64,000 bases of DNA from NCBI RefSeq assembly GCF_003432075.1, contig NZ_QWBU01000013.1:1-64000 (forward strand), read 5' to 3'. The notes beneath the pieces are model-generated. The model was not told where the DNA came from. It did no database searches and saw only the letters and a list, made by a program, of their open reading frames with translations. Below are positions 1 through 9,374 of this stretch, one piece after another. The translations under genes were made by a program, and so were the position numbers. Source of the DNA: Shinella sp. WSJ-2 (GTDB lineage: Bacteria; Pseudomonadota; Alphaproteobacteria; Rhizobiales; Rhizobiaceae). Positions within the stretch are counted from its first letter, which is position 1, and every line of letters starts with the position of its first letter.

Positions 1-635
1 TGCCGCGCGTGGCCGCCCTGCTCGATGTCGCGCAGGTCTCCGAGATCGTCGAGGTCGTCAGTGCCGACACGTTCAAGCGTCCGATCTATGCGGGCAATGC
101 CATCCAGACGGTCCAGTCCACCGATGCGAAGAAGGTGATCACCGTGCGCACGGCGTCGTTTGCCGCAGCCGGTGAAGGTGGCAATGCGCCGGTCGAGACG
201 ATCGCGGCCGCAGCGAACCCGGGCCTGTCGACCCACGTCAAGGATGCGCTATCCTCGTCGGACCGTCCCGAACTGACATCTGCCAAGATCATCATCTCGG
301 GCGGTCGTGCGCTGGGCTCGTCGGAGAAGTTCCAGGAAGTGATCCTGCCGGTCGCCGACAAGCTGGGTGCGGCCGTCGGTGCCTCGCGCGCTGCCGTCGA
401 TGCCGGCTATGCGCCGAACGACTGGCAGGTGGGCCAGACGGGCAAGGTCGTCGCACCGCAGCTCTACATCGCCTGCGGCATCTCGGGGGCGATCCAGCAT
501 CTCGCCGGCATGAAGGACTCCAAGGTCATCGTCGCGATCAACAAGGACGAGGAAGCACCGATCTTCCAGGTCGCCGACTACGGTCTCGTCGCAGACCTCT
601 TCGAAGCCCTGCCGGAATTGCACAAGGCGCTTTGA
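1..635 (+). CDS. etfA: Electron transfer flavoprotein alpha subunit, C-terminal part (5' end outside window)
   Basis: Carries electrons from acyl-CoA and other flavin dehydrogenases to ETF:ubiquinone oxidoreductase, as a soluble heterodimer with EtfB. The reading frame is already open at base 3, so the first ~100 residues lie upstream; the in-frame GTG at base 9 is internal. The visible part is the FAD-binding domain. It contains GGRALGS, the SRAAVDAGY stretch, VGQTGK, and the EtfA signature GISGAIQH followed by [14 protein letters not shown]. It stops at TGA 633-635 and is followed by a strong terminator. EtfB is expected just upstream, and hbdA follows, as is usual in rhizobia. The family is certain; only the truncation by the window is unusual. 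Confidence 0.97.
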   Translation, partial: PRVAALLDVAQVSEIVEVVSADTFKRPIYAGNAIQTVQSTDAKKVITVRTASFAAAGEGGNAPVETIAAAANPGLSTHVKDALSSSDRPELTSAKIIISGGRALGSSEKFQEVILPVADKLGAAVGASRAAVDAGYAPNDWQVGQTGKVVAPQLYIACGISGAIQHLAGMKDSKVIVAINKDEEAPIFQVADYGLVADLFEALPELHKAL

Positions 636-706
636 ATCTGACCTTAGGTCAGGGCTTTTGCGACGATGATTTCACTGGAAAAAGTCGCCGCGTGCCTTTA
701 TCAATT

Positions 707-740
707 CACCGGGCCGGTCTGACCGGCCCGGTGTTTTTTT
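707..740 (+). terminator. Rho-independent terminator after etfA
   Basis: A 13-bp arm at 707-719 (CACCGGGCCGGTC) is followed by its exact reverse complement at 721-733, then seven T residues (734-740). This is a textbook intrinsic terminator. It separates etfA from hbdA although the two genes are functionally linked. Confidence 0.93.
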
Positions 741-770
741 GCCTGCACTGCGGGCGCAGATGACGGGGCG

Positions 771-1652
771 ATGGGCGCTATGATCAAGAACGTCGGTATT
801 GTGGGTGCAGGCCAGATGGGGTGCGGGATCGCGCATGTCGCAGCCGTTGCCGGCTACAAGGTCCATATCTACGATCTGTCGCCGGAGCGCATCGAGACCG
901 GACTTGCCACGATCAACGGCAATTTCGCCCGTCAGGTTTCCTCCGGCAAGATGACCGAGGACGAGCGCAAAAAGGCGATGGCGCTGATCAAGGGCTCCGC
1001 CGACATCAACGATCTCTCGGATGCCGACCTCGTCATCGAGGCTGCGACGGAAGACGAGACCGTCAAGCGCAAGATCTATGCGCAGGTCTGTTCCGTGCTG
1101 AAGCCGGAGGCGATCCTCGCCACCAACACGTCGTCGCTCTCCATCACCCGCCTTGCCTCGGCCACCGACCGGCCGGAGCGTTTCATGGGCATCCACTTCA
1201 TGAACCCGGTTCCGGTCATGAAACTGGTCGAACTCGTGCGCGGCATTGCCACCGAGGAAAAGACCTTCTCGGCCGCCAAGGAATTCGTCGCCAAGCTGGA
1301 CAAGACGATTACGGTTGCCGAGGATTTCCCGGCCTTCATCGTCAACCGCATTCTGCTGCCGATGATCAACGAGGCGATCTACACGCTCTATGAAGGTGTT
1401 GGTTCGGTGGATGCCATCGATACGGCGATGAAACTCGGCGCCAACCACCCGATGGGCCCGTTGCAGCTTGCCGATTTCATCGGCCTCGACACTTGCCTGT
1501 CGATTATGCAGGTGCTGCATGACGGTCTGGCCGATTCGAAGTATCGCCCGTGCCCGTTGTTGGTGAAGTATGTCGAGGCCGGCTGGCTCGGCCGCAAGTC
1601 CGGCCGCGGTTTTTACGACTATCGCGGCGATGTCCCGGTCCCCACCCGCTAA
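771..1652 (+). CDS. hbdA: 3-hydroxybutyryl-CoA dehydrogenase
   Basis: NAD(P)-dependent oxidation of 3-hydroxybutyryl-CoA to acetoacetyl-CoA, or the reverse, in short-chain fatty acid/polyhydroxybutyrate metabolism. It is a soluble 293-residue protein, normal for the single-function HAD family. The N-terminal Rossmann motif GAGQMG is at residues 12-17. NTSS (S121/S122), H142 in GIHFMNPVPVM and N192 in FIVNRILLP match the catalytic Ser/His/Asn of the family. The C-terminal dimerisation domain ends with the usual GRKSGRGFYDY. The start at 771 (MGAMIKN) is chosen because rhizobial orthologues carry a short extension before the beta-strand; the ATG at 780 is an alternative. It is the electron-donor side partner of the adjacent etfA. 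Confidence 0.93.
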   Translation: MGAMIKNVGIVGAGQMGCGIAHVAAVAGYKVHIYDLSPERIETGLATINGNFARQVSSGKMTEDERKKAMALIKGSADINDLSDADLVIEAATEDETVKRKIYAQVCSVLKPEAILATNTSSLSITRLASATDRPERFMGIHFMNPVPVMKLVELVRGIATEEKTFSAAKEFVAKLDKTITVAEDFPAFIVNRILLPMINEAIYTLYEGVGSVDAIDTAMKLGANHPMGPLQLADFIGLDTCLSIMQVLHDGLADSKYRPCPLLVKYVEAGWLGRKSGRGFYDYRGDVPVPTR

Positions 1653-1790
1653 GTCGACCGAATTCCTCGTCTAAAGCCTTTTGCGGAAAAATGTTTCGCC
1701 TGTCGACGGTGCGGTGACAGGTCATGCCTCGGATGGTGGTGATCCCGCCGCTATTGTCTGGCCGAATTCAATTTCATTCGGGGATTTCAG

Positions 1791-2771
1791 ATGAAACGTT
1801 TGCTCCTTCTCGGCGTGGCCCTTCTCGGCCTCGCCGCGCCCGCTGCGCATGCCGCCGACAAGCTTTTGAACGCATCCTATGACGTGGCGCGCGAGCTGTT
1901 TGCTGCCGAGAACGAAGCCTTCGTGAAGCAGCATCCGGGCGTCACCATCGACCAGTCGCATGGCGGCACCTCCAAGCAGGCACGTGCCATCGTCGAAGGT
2001 CTCGAGGCCGACGTCGTGACCTTCAACCAGGTTACCGATATCGATTTCCTCGCGAAGAACGGTTTCGTTGCCGAGGGTTGGCAGCAGAAGTTCCCGAACA
2101 ATGCCTCGCCGTTCTACTCTTTCCCGTCCTTCCTCGTCCGCGCAGGCAATCCCAAGAACATCAAGGACTGGTCGGATCTGGCCCGCGATGACGTGAAGGT
2201 GATTTTCCCGAACCCGAAGACCTCGGGCAATGCGCGTTACACCTATCTGGCCGCCACGGCTTACGCCAAGGAAGCCTTCAAGGACGACCCGGCCAAGGTC
2301 GAGGCCTTCATCACCAAGATCTTCGACAATGTTCCGGTTTTCGACACCGGCGGCCGCGCGGCGACGACGACCTTCGTCGAGCGCGAGATCGGCGACGTGA
2401 TCATCACCTTCGAAGCGGAAACCAAGTCGATCGCCAAGCAGTACGGCGAGGACAAGTTCCAGAGCGTCGTACCCTCCGTCTCGCTGCTCGCCGAGTTCCC
2501 TGTCGCCGTGGTCGACAAGGTGGCGGATGCCCATGGCAGCCGTGATCTGGCGAAAGCCTATCTCGATTTCCTCTATGCGCCCGAGGGCCAGAAGATCGCC
2601 GCCGAATTCGGCCACCGCGTCCACGATGAGAAGGTCGCCGCCGAGTTCAAGGACCAGTTCCCGGAAATCCGCTTGGTGAATGTCGATGACGTGTTCGGCG
2701 GCTGGAAGAAGATCTCTGAAGAGCATTTCGCCGAAGGCGGCACGCTGGACAAGATCTACGGCAGCCGTTGA
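1791..2771 (+). CDS. sbp: Sulfate/thiosulfate ABC transporter periplasmic binding protein
   Basis: Captures sulfate or thiosulfate in the periplasm and delivers it to the CysTW permease encoded downstream. The first ~21 residues form a signal peptide ending AHA, before mature ADKLLNASYDV, the conserved N-terminus of Sbp/CysP. Typical family segments follow: DQSHGGTSKQARAI, DVVTFNQVTDID, PNPKTSGNARYTYLA and a C-terminal FLYAPEGQ. Length of 326 is normal. It is the first gene of sbp-cysT-cysW-cysA, separated from cysT by 74 bp containing a stem-loop. Whether sulfate or thiosulfate is preferred cannot be read from the sequence, so cysP would be an equally valid symbol. Confidence 0.93.
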   Translation: MKRLLLLGVALLGLAAPAAHAADKLLNASYDVARELFAAENEAFVKQHPGVTIDQSHGGTSKQARAIVEGLEADVVTFNQVTDIDFLAKNGFVAEGWQQKFPNNASPFYSFPSFLVRAGNPKNIKDWSDLARDDVKVIFPNPKTSGNARYTYLAATAYAKEAFKDDPAKVEAFITKIFDNVPVFDTGGRAATTTFVEREIGDVIITFEAETKSIAKQYGEDKFQSVVPSVSLLAEFPVAVVDKVADAHGSRDLAKAYLDFLYAPEGQKIAAEFGHRVHDEKVAAEFKDQFPEIRLVNVDDVFGGWKKISEEHFAEGGTLDKIYGSR

Positions 2772-2796
2772 TCCCATCCATTGTTGTTTTCGAACG

Positions 2797-2820
2797 ACCG
2801 GCGGGCGAAATCCCGCCGGT
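2797..2820 (+). other. Intercistronic stem-loop between sbp and cysT
   Basis: Perfect 9-bp arms ACCGGCGGG (2797-2805) and CCCGCCGGT (2812-2820) enclose a 6-nt loop. No T-run follows, so this is not a canonical terminator. In ABC operons such hairpins after the binding-protein gene often protect the upstream mRNA end or attenuate read-through, giving more binding protein than permease. That role is inferred here. Confidence 0.6.
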
Positions 2821-2845
2821 TGGTGCATGAGAAAGGACGCGCGCT

Positions 2846-3667
2846 TTGAGACGGCGTGTATTGCCCGGATTGCCGCTCGCGCTCGGCATCACCCTCGTCT
2901 ATGTGGCCATCATCGTGGTGCTGCCGCTGGCCGCCCTCGTCTTCAAGGCGGCAAGCCTCGGGCCGGAGGATTACTGGCGCATCGTCTCCTCGGACCGCGC
3001 CGTCGCCAGCTACCGCGTGACGGTGACCTGCGCGCTGGTCGCGACGGTGTTCAACCTGTTTTTCGGCATGGCGCTCGCCTGGGTTCTGGTGCGCTACCGC
3101 TTTCCCGGTCGCCGCCTCGTCGATGCGCTGGTCGATCTGCCTTTCGCCCTGCCAACCGCCGTCGCGGGCATTGCGCTCACTACGCTGTTTGCCACCAATG
3201 GCTGGTTCGGCGGTCCTCTGTCGGTCATCGGCGTCAAGGTCGCCTATACGCCGCTCGGCATCATGGTCGCTATGAGCTTCACCAGCATCCCCTTCATCGT
3301 GCGCACGGTGCAGCCGGTGCTGGAAGAGCTCGACCCGGCGCTGGAAGAAGCAGGGCAGACGCTGGGCGCCAGCGATCTCTCGATCTTTTTCGGCGTTATC
3401 CTGCCGCTTCTGACGCCGGCGCTTCTGGCGGGCGTGTCGCTTTCTTTTGCGCGAAGCCTTGGCGAATTCGGCGCGATCATCTTTATCGCCGGGAACCAGC
3501 CGTTCTCCACGGAGATCACCGCGCTTCTCGCCTTCATCCGGCTTGAGGAATACGATTATCCGGCCTCGGCGGCCATTGCCTCCGTCATGCTGCTGACGGC
3601 CTTCGTCATGCTCGCCATCACCAATCTCATGCAGGCCCGCGCCCTGCGCTATACGGCGAGGGGCTGA
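2846..3667 (+). CDS. cysT: Sulfate ABC transporter permease CysT
   Basis: Inner-membrane permease subunit of the sulfate/thiosulfate importer; pairs with CysW. The protein has 273 residues with about six hydrophobic segments. The EAA loop that docks on the ATPase is visible as EEAGQTLGAS, followed by FFGVILPLLTPALLAG. The start is TTG at 2846, supported by the upstream AGAAAGGA Shine-Dalgarno with ~8-nt spacing; no in-frame ATG fits better. The stop is followed after 2 nt by the cysW ATG. Confidence 0.93.
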   Translation: MRRRVLPGLPLALGITLVYVAIIVVLPLAALVFKAASLGPEDYWRIVSSDRAVASYRVTVTCALVATVFNLFFGMALAWVLVRYRFPGRRLVDALVDLPFALPTAVAGIALTTLFATNGWFGGPLSVIGVKVAYTPLGIMVAMSFTSIPFIVRTVQPVLEELDPALEEAGQTLGASDLSIFFGVILPLLTPALLAGVSLSFARSLGEFGAIIFIAGNQPFSTEITALLAFIRLEEYDYPASAAIASVMLLTAFVMLAITNLMQARALRYTARG

Positions 3668-3669
3668 TC

Positions 3670-4566
3670 ATGACGCATCAGGGCAAAGGCAAGCCGCCGC
3701 GCGTCGGCGACAACAAGATCTTCCGGCGCGCGCTGCTGACTATCGTCCTCCTGCTTGTCGGGTTGATGATCGTCGCCCCGCTCGTCGTCATCGGCGTCGA
3801 GGCCTTTTCGAAGGGCATCGCTTATTTCGGCACTTCGATCGCACATCCGGATACCCGCCACGCGATCATGCTGACGGTCATAACAGCGTTGATCGCCGTG
3901 CCCATCAACACGGCCTTCGGCGTGGCGGCGGCCTGGGCGATCACCAAGCATGATTTCTGGGGCAAGCGGCTGCTTACCGTCATCATCGAAATCCCCTTCT
4001 CGGTCTCGCCGATCGTCGCGGGTGTCTCCTATCTCTTCGTCTACGGCTTGCAGGGGCTGTTCGGCCATGCGCTTCAGGCCGCAGAGATCAAGATCCTCTT
4101 CGCTCTGCCGGGCATCGTGCTCGCCAGCATGTTCGTGACGGCGCCCTTCGTGGCGCGCGAGCTGATTCCTCTGATGCAGGCGCAGGGGCGCGATCTGGAG
4201 GAGGCGGCGACGTCACTCGGCGCCAGCGGCTGGCGCACATTCTTCTCGGTTACGCTGCCAAACATCAAATGGGCGATGCTCTATGGCGTCGTACTGTGCA
4301 ATTCACGCGTCATGGGCGAGTTCGGCGCAGTCTCCGTTGTCTCCGGCAATATCCGGGGCCAGACGAACACGCTGCCGCTGCATATCGAGCTGCTTTATCA
4401 CGATTACAACGCGGCCGGCTCCTTTGCCGCCGCATCCATTCTCGCCGGCCTCGCCATCGTTACGCTCATCGCCAAAGTGGCGCTGGAGCGGCAGGGCGCG
4501 GGCCGCGTCCAGCGTCCCTCCGCTCTTGCGGGCGCCGACAGCATCACTCCGGAGGTCAAGCCGTGA
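3670..4566 (+). CDS. cysW: Sulfate ABC transporter permease CysW
   Basis: Second membrane permease subunit of the sulfate/thiosulfate importer, 298 residues. It has about six transmembrane helices and the EAA coupling loop (LEEAATSLGASGWRTFF). The segment VMGEFGAVSVVSGNIRGQT is characteristic of CysW. It starts 2 nt after the cysT stop, and its own stop overlaps the GTG start of cysA (GTGA), so the three genes should be translationally coupled. Confidence 0.94.
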   Translation: MTHQGKGKPPRVGDNKIFRRALLTIVLLLVGLMIVAPLVVIGVEAFSKGIAYFGTSIAHPDTRHAIMLTVITALIAVPINTAFGVAAAWAITKHDFWGKRLLTVIIEIPFSVSPIVAGVSYLFVYGLQGLFGHALQAAEIKILFALPGIVLASMFVTAPFVARELIPLMQAQGRDLEEAATSLGASGWRTFFSVTLPNIKWAMLYGVVLCNSRVMGEFGAVSVVSGNIRGQTNTLPLHIELLYHDYNAAGSFAAASILAGLAIVTLIAKVALERQGAGRVQRPSALAGADSITPEVKP

Positions 4567-5585
4567 ACATCCGCCTCGACAATGTGGTCAAGGAATTCGA
4601 GACCTTTCGTGCCGTGCACGGCGTCTCGCTTGATATCGAAAGCGGCGAACTGGTCGCGCTGCTTGGCCCCTCCGGCTCCGGCAAGACGACGATTCTGCGC
4701 ATGGTTGCCGGTCTCGAATATGCCGATGCCGGCGCGATTTATTTCGGCGACGAGAATGCCACGGATATCCCGGTGCGTGATCGTGGCGTCGGCTTCGTCT
4801 TCCAGCACTATGCGCTCTTCCCGCATATGACTGTCGGCGAGAATATCGCCTTCGGCATGAAGGTCTCCAAGGTGAAGCGCTCGCCGCAGGCGATTGCCGA
4901 GCGGGTCAAGGAGCTGCTCGATCTCGTGCAACTGAGCGGCCTCAGAGATCGGTTTCCCGGCCAGATCTCTGGCGGTCAGCGCCAGCGTGTGGCGCTTGCG
5001 CGTGCGCTCGCTGTCGATCCGCGCGTGCTGCTGCTTGACGAGCCTTTTGGCGCGCTCGATGCGAATGTCCGGCGCGATCTGCGCCGCTGGCTGCGAAAGA
5101 TCCATGACGAACTCGGCATCACCACGCTCTTCGTCACGCATGACCAGGAAGAGGCGCTCGATCTCGCCGATCGCGTCGTCATCCTCAACAAGGGCCGGAT
5201 CGTGCAGGAGGGCACGCCGGAGGCGGTATGCCGCAACCCGGCCGACGCCTTCGTGATGAATTTTTTGGGTGACGCCAATCGGCTGGATGCGGATATCCGC
5301 GGCGGCAAGGCTTATGTCGAGGACGTCGCCTTCGAGGCGGATGGCGTTGCCGATGGTGGCGGACAGATCCTGTTTCGCCCGGCCGACGTCACCTGGCGCG
5401 AAGACGGGCAGGGCATCGCGGCAAAGATCGTGCGCGTCATCGACCGGCCGGATTCGCGGCGCGTGCTGGCGATGACCGGTAGCGGTCAGCCGGTGGAATT
5501 CGATACCGCACCGGAATTTCCGCACCGCAAGGGCGAGGCGGGTTTCCTCCAGATTCGCCGCGCGCGGGTGTATGCGTCGGCTTGA
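4563..5585 (+). CDS. cysA: Sulfate/thiosulfate ABC transporter ATP-binding protein
   Basis: ATPase that powers CysTW. The start is GTG 4563 within the overlap GTGA with the cysW stop. The longer open frame upstream is not used, because the family begins at this IRLDNVVKEF strand. The protein has 340 residues. Walker A GPSGSGKT is at 35-42, Q-loop Q81, signature SGGQRQRV at 136-143, Walker B VLLLDEP at 155-161 and the switch histidine H193. The C-terminal ~100 residues form the TOBE-like regulatory domain typical of CysA. It is the last gene of the operon and is convergent with tlpA, with only 2 bp between the stops. Confidence 0.95.
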   Translation: MNIRLDNVVKEFETFRAVHGVSLDIESGELVALLGPSGSGKTTILRMVAGLEYADAGAIYFGDENATDIPVRDRGVGFVFQHYALFPHMTVGENIAFGMKVSKVKRSPQAIAERVKELLDLVQLSGLRDRFPGQISGGQRQRVALARALAVDPRVLLLDEPFGALDANVRRDLRRWLRKIHDELGITTLFVTHDQEEALDLADRVVILNKGRIVQEGTPEAVCRNPADAFVMNFLGDANRLDADIRGGKAYVEDVAFEADGVADGGGQILFRPADVTWREDGQGIAAKIVRVIDRPDSRRVLAMTGSGQPVEFDTAPEFPHRKGEAGFLQIRRARVYASA

Positions 5586-5587
5586 GG

Positions 5588-6268
5588 TCAGCTCTTCGGG
5601 CTTGTCAGCGCGGCGTTGATCAGCGCCTTGGCGTCCTCGCTGTCCCAGGCGGCGGGGCCGTTCATCGCCGAGATCAGGCAACCCTTGTCGTCCATCAGCA
5701 GCGTCACGGGCAGGCCGAAGGCGAGGCCTTCCTTCTTCAGTGTGTTGAAGACGCCCATCGAGGCATCGCGGTAATAGCCGAGGTCGTGGACCTTGGTTTC
5801 GTCGAGGAAGGTCTTCGGCTTCTCGTCGTCGCCGGTGTCGATGTTGATCGCGACCACTTCGAATTTATCGGAGCCGAGGTCCTTCTGGAGCGCGTTGAGT
5901 GCCGGCATTTCCTCGCGGCAGGGCACGCACCATGTCGCCCAGAGATTGACGAGCAGGGTCTTGCCGGCGAAATCGGCGATCGTCTTCTTCTTGCCGTCGG
6001 GACCGTCGAAGACAAGATCGGGAAGCGCGCGGTGTTCATCAACCGTGCGCATGGCGGCGACCTGGCCCTTCGAGAAGGGTGTGATGGCCTCCGCCCTGGT
6101 GGCGGCGAGCGGGCAGGCGGCGGGATCGGCCGACGCGACGGCGCCCGTGGCATTGCCAGATAGGCTCTCCTTCACGTATATCGCAGCACCACCGGCGAGA
6201 AGTCCGGCAAGGCCGGCAATGGCGATGAGCTTTCCTGCCGGCAGGCCGAGGGTCTTCTTCACTGACAT
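5588..6268 (-). CDS. tlpA: TlpA-like membrane-anchored thiol:disulfide oxidoreductase
   Basis: Periplasmic thioredoxin-fold reductase anchored by one N-terminal helix (about residues 12-31). Family members deliver reducing power for cytochrome c or cytochrome oxidase maturation. The catalytic CxxC is in [15 protein letters not shown] (C114, C117), and the cis-proline region [12 protein letters not shown] is present. The start at 6268 is preferred over the upstream in-frame ATG at 6379 because it has a GGAG Shine-Dalgarno ~7 nt away and is directly followed by the signal-anchor; the upstream extension would also cover the argH start. Length is 226. It is divergent from argH with 35 bp between. 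The substrate cannot be told from sequence. Confidence 0.88.
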   Translation of the reverse strand: MSVKKTLGLPAGKLIAIAGLAGLLAGGAAIYVKESLSGNATGAVASADPAACPLAATRAEAITPFSKGQVAAMRTVDEHRALPDLVFDGPDGKKKTIADFAGKTLLVNLWATWCVPCREEMPALNALQKDLGSDKFEVVAINIDTGDDEKPKTFLDETKVHDLGYYRDASMGVFNTLKKEGLAFGLPVTLLMDDKGCLISAMNGPAAWDSEDAKALINAALTSPKS

Positions 6269-6303
6269 TTCATTCTCCAGGACACTTTTCCAGGCAGGCA
6301 CCC

Positions 6304-7707
<1,404 letters not shown>

Positions 7708-7803
7708 TCAAAGGGCTTGCAGGACTCATCAGTAGATTAAGGGTGCACAAGGGCGGGCGAATTCGCTAAGGATTAGGCCCACGGCAATTCCAGGGAACGT
7801 TTC

Positions 7804-7992
7804 ATGACACTCAGCGATATCGGCAGGCTGGCTCTTGTGCTTGGCCTTTCCGTGGCGGTTCTCTCCGCCTGCGGCCGCAAGGGCGATCTCGACCTGCCGG
7901 GTGGCGCCAAGCCGGTCTTCAAGACGAATTCCGAGGGCAAGAAGGTCGAGCAGGTCAAAGACAAGCCCTTCGTTCTCGATCCCCTTCTTTGA
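7804..7992 (+). CDS. lptM: LptM/YifL-like small lipoprotein
   Basis: A 62-residue lipoprotein. It has a hydrophobic signal segment and the lipobox LSAC, immediately followed by GRKGDLDLP, the hallmark of LptM (formerly YifL). In E. coli LptM assists oxidative maturation of the LptD LPS translocon in the outer membrane; the same role here is inference. The position between argH and lysA matches the conserved arrangement in alphaproteobacteria. It ends 13 bp before the lysA GTG, so it is probably co-transcribed with lysA. Confidence 0.85.
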   Translation: MTLSDIGRLALVLGLSVAVLSACGRKGDLDLPGGAKPVFKTNSEGKKVEQVKDKPFVLDPLL

Positions 7993-8005
7993 AAGATCAG
8001 CAACC

Positions 8006-9274
8006 GTGAACCATTTCGAGCATCGTGACGGCATCCTCCATGCGGAGGACGTGCCGGTTCCTGAAATCGCCAAGGCGGTCGGAACGCCCTTCTACGTCTA
8101 TTCGACGGCCACGCTGGAGCGCCACTACAAGGTCTTCTCCAAGGCCTTCGACGGCGTCGATGCCATGGTCTGCTATGCGATGAAGGCAAACTCGAACCAG
8201 GCGGTACTGAAGACGCTGGCGAAACTCGGCGCCGGCATCGATGTCGTCTCGGAAGGCGAATTGCGCCGGGCGCTCGCCGCCGGCGTTCCCGCTTCGCGCA
8301 TCATGTTCTCCGGCGTCGGCAAGACGCCGCGCGAGATGGACCTGGCGCTTGAGGCCGGCATCTACTGCTTCAACGTCGAGTCGGAACCGGAACTCGAGGT
8401 GCTGAACGCCCGCGCCCTCAAGGCCGGCAAGGTCGCGCATGTCTCGTTCCGCATCAATCCCGACGTCGACGCCCGCACCCATGCCAAGATCTCGACGGGC
8501 AAGAAGGAAAACAAGTTCGGCATCTCCTGGGAGCGCGCCCGCACCGTCTATGCGCGCGCCGCCAGCCTGCCGGGCATCCAGGTCACCGGTATCGACATGC
8601 ATATCGGCAGCCAGATCACCGAGCTTCAGCCCTTCGAAGACGCCTTCAAGCTGCTGCGCGAACTGGTCGATACGCTGCGCGCCGATGGCCACACGATCGA
8701 TCACGTCGATGTCGGCGGTGGTCTCGGCATTCCCTACAAGACGGACAACACGCCGCCACCTCTGCCGGATGCTTATGCCGAGATCGTCAAGAACCAGCTC
8801 AAGGGGCTGAACTGCAAGATCGTCACGGAGCCCGGCCGCCTGATCGTCGGCAATGCCGGCATCCTCGTCACCGAGGTCATCTATGTGAAGGACGGCGGCG
8901 AAAAAACTTTCGTCATCGTCGATGCCGCCATGAACGACCTCATCCGCCCGACGCTCTATGAAGCGTGGCACGAGGTGCAGCCGGTCGTCATCTCGGCGGC
9001 GAACGCGCCGCGCATCCGCGCCGATGTCGTCGGTCCGGTCTGCGAGACGGGTGACTATCTGGCGCAGGACCGCGAGATGGCGCAGCCGAAGCCGGGCGAT
9101 CTCATCGCGGTCGGCTCGGCTGGTGCTTATGGCGCAGTGCAGGCCGGCACCTACAACAGCCGCCTGCTGATCCCCGAAGTGCTGGTCAACGGCGCGGAAT
9201 TCCACGTCGTTCGCCCGCGTCTCTCCTATGACGAGCTGATCGGCCTCGATTCTGTTCCGGCCTGGCTTGCCTGA
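8006..9274 (+). CDS. lysA: Diaminopimelate decarboxylase
   Basis: PLP-dependent decarboxylation of meso-diaminopimelate to L-lysine, the last step of lysine synthesis. GTG 8006 is taken as start because the family begins here (NHFEHRDGILHAE); the open frame upstream runs over lptM. The protein has 422 residues. The PLP lysine is K60 in CYAMKANSNQ. HIGSQ (199-203), the glycine loop GGGLG (237-241), EPGR (275-278) and the substrate-binding cysteine in PVCETGD (C346) are all present. It is a fold-III alanine-racemase-like barrel, and a homodimer in known members. Confidence 0.96.
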   Translation: MNHFEHRDGILHAEDVPVPEIAKAVGTPFYVYSTATLERHYKVFSKAFDGVDAMVCYAMKANSNQAVLKTLAKLGAGIDVVSEGELRRALAAGVPASRIMFSGVGKTPREMDLALEAGIYCFNVESEPELEVLNARALKAGKVAHVSFRINPDVDARTHAKISTGKKENKFGISWERARTVYARAASLPGIQVTGIDMHIGSQITELQPFEDAFKLLRELVDTLRADGHTIDHVDVGGGLGIPYKTDNTPPPLPDAYAEIVKNQLKGLNCKIVTEPGRLIVGNAGILVTEVIYVKDGGEKTFVIVDAAMNDLIRPTLYEAWHEVQPVVISAANAPRIRADVVGPVCETGDYLAQDREMAQPKPGDLIAVGSAGAYGAVQAGTYNSRLLIPEVLVNGAEFHVVRPRLSYDELIGLDSVPAWLA

Positions 9275-9374
9275 CAAACCTGTGGCGCGCGGTCACGATT
9301 TCGCGCGCGCCCTCGTCTTCGCCACAAAGCGTGTTATCCTTCAAGCCGTGACAACATGCGGAGAGCGGTGAACG

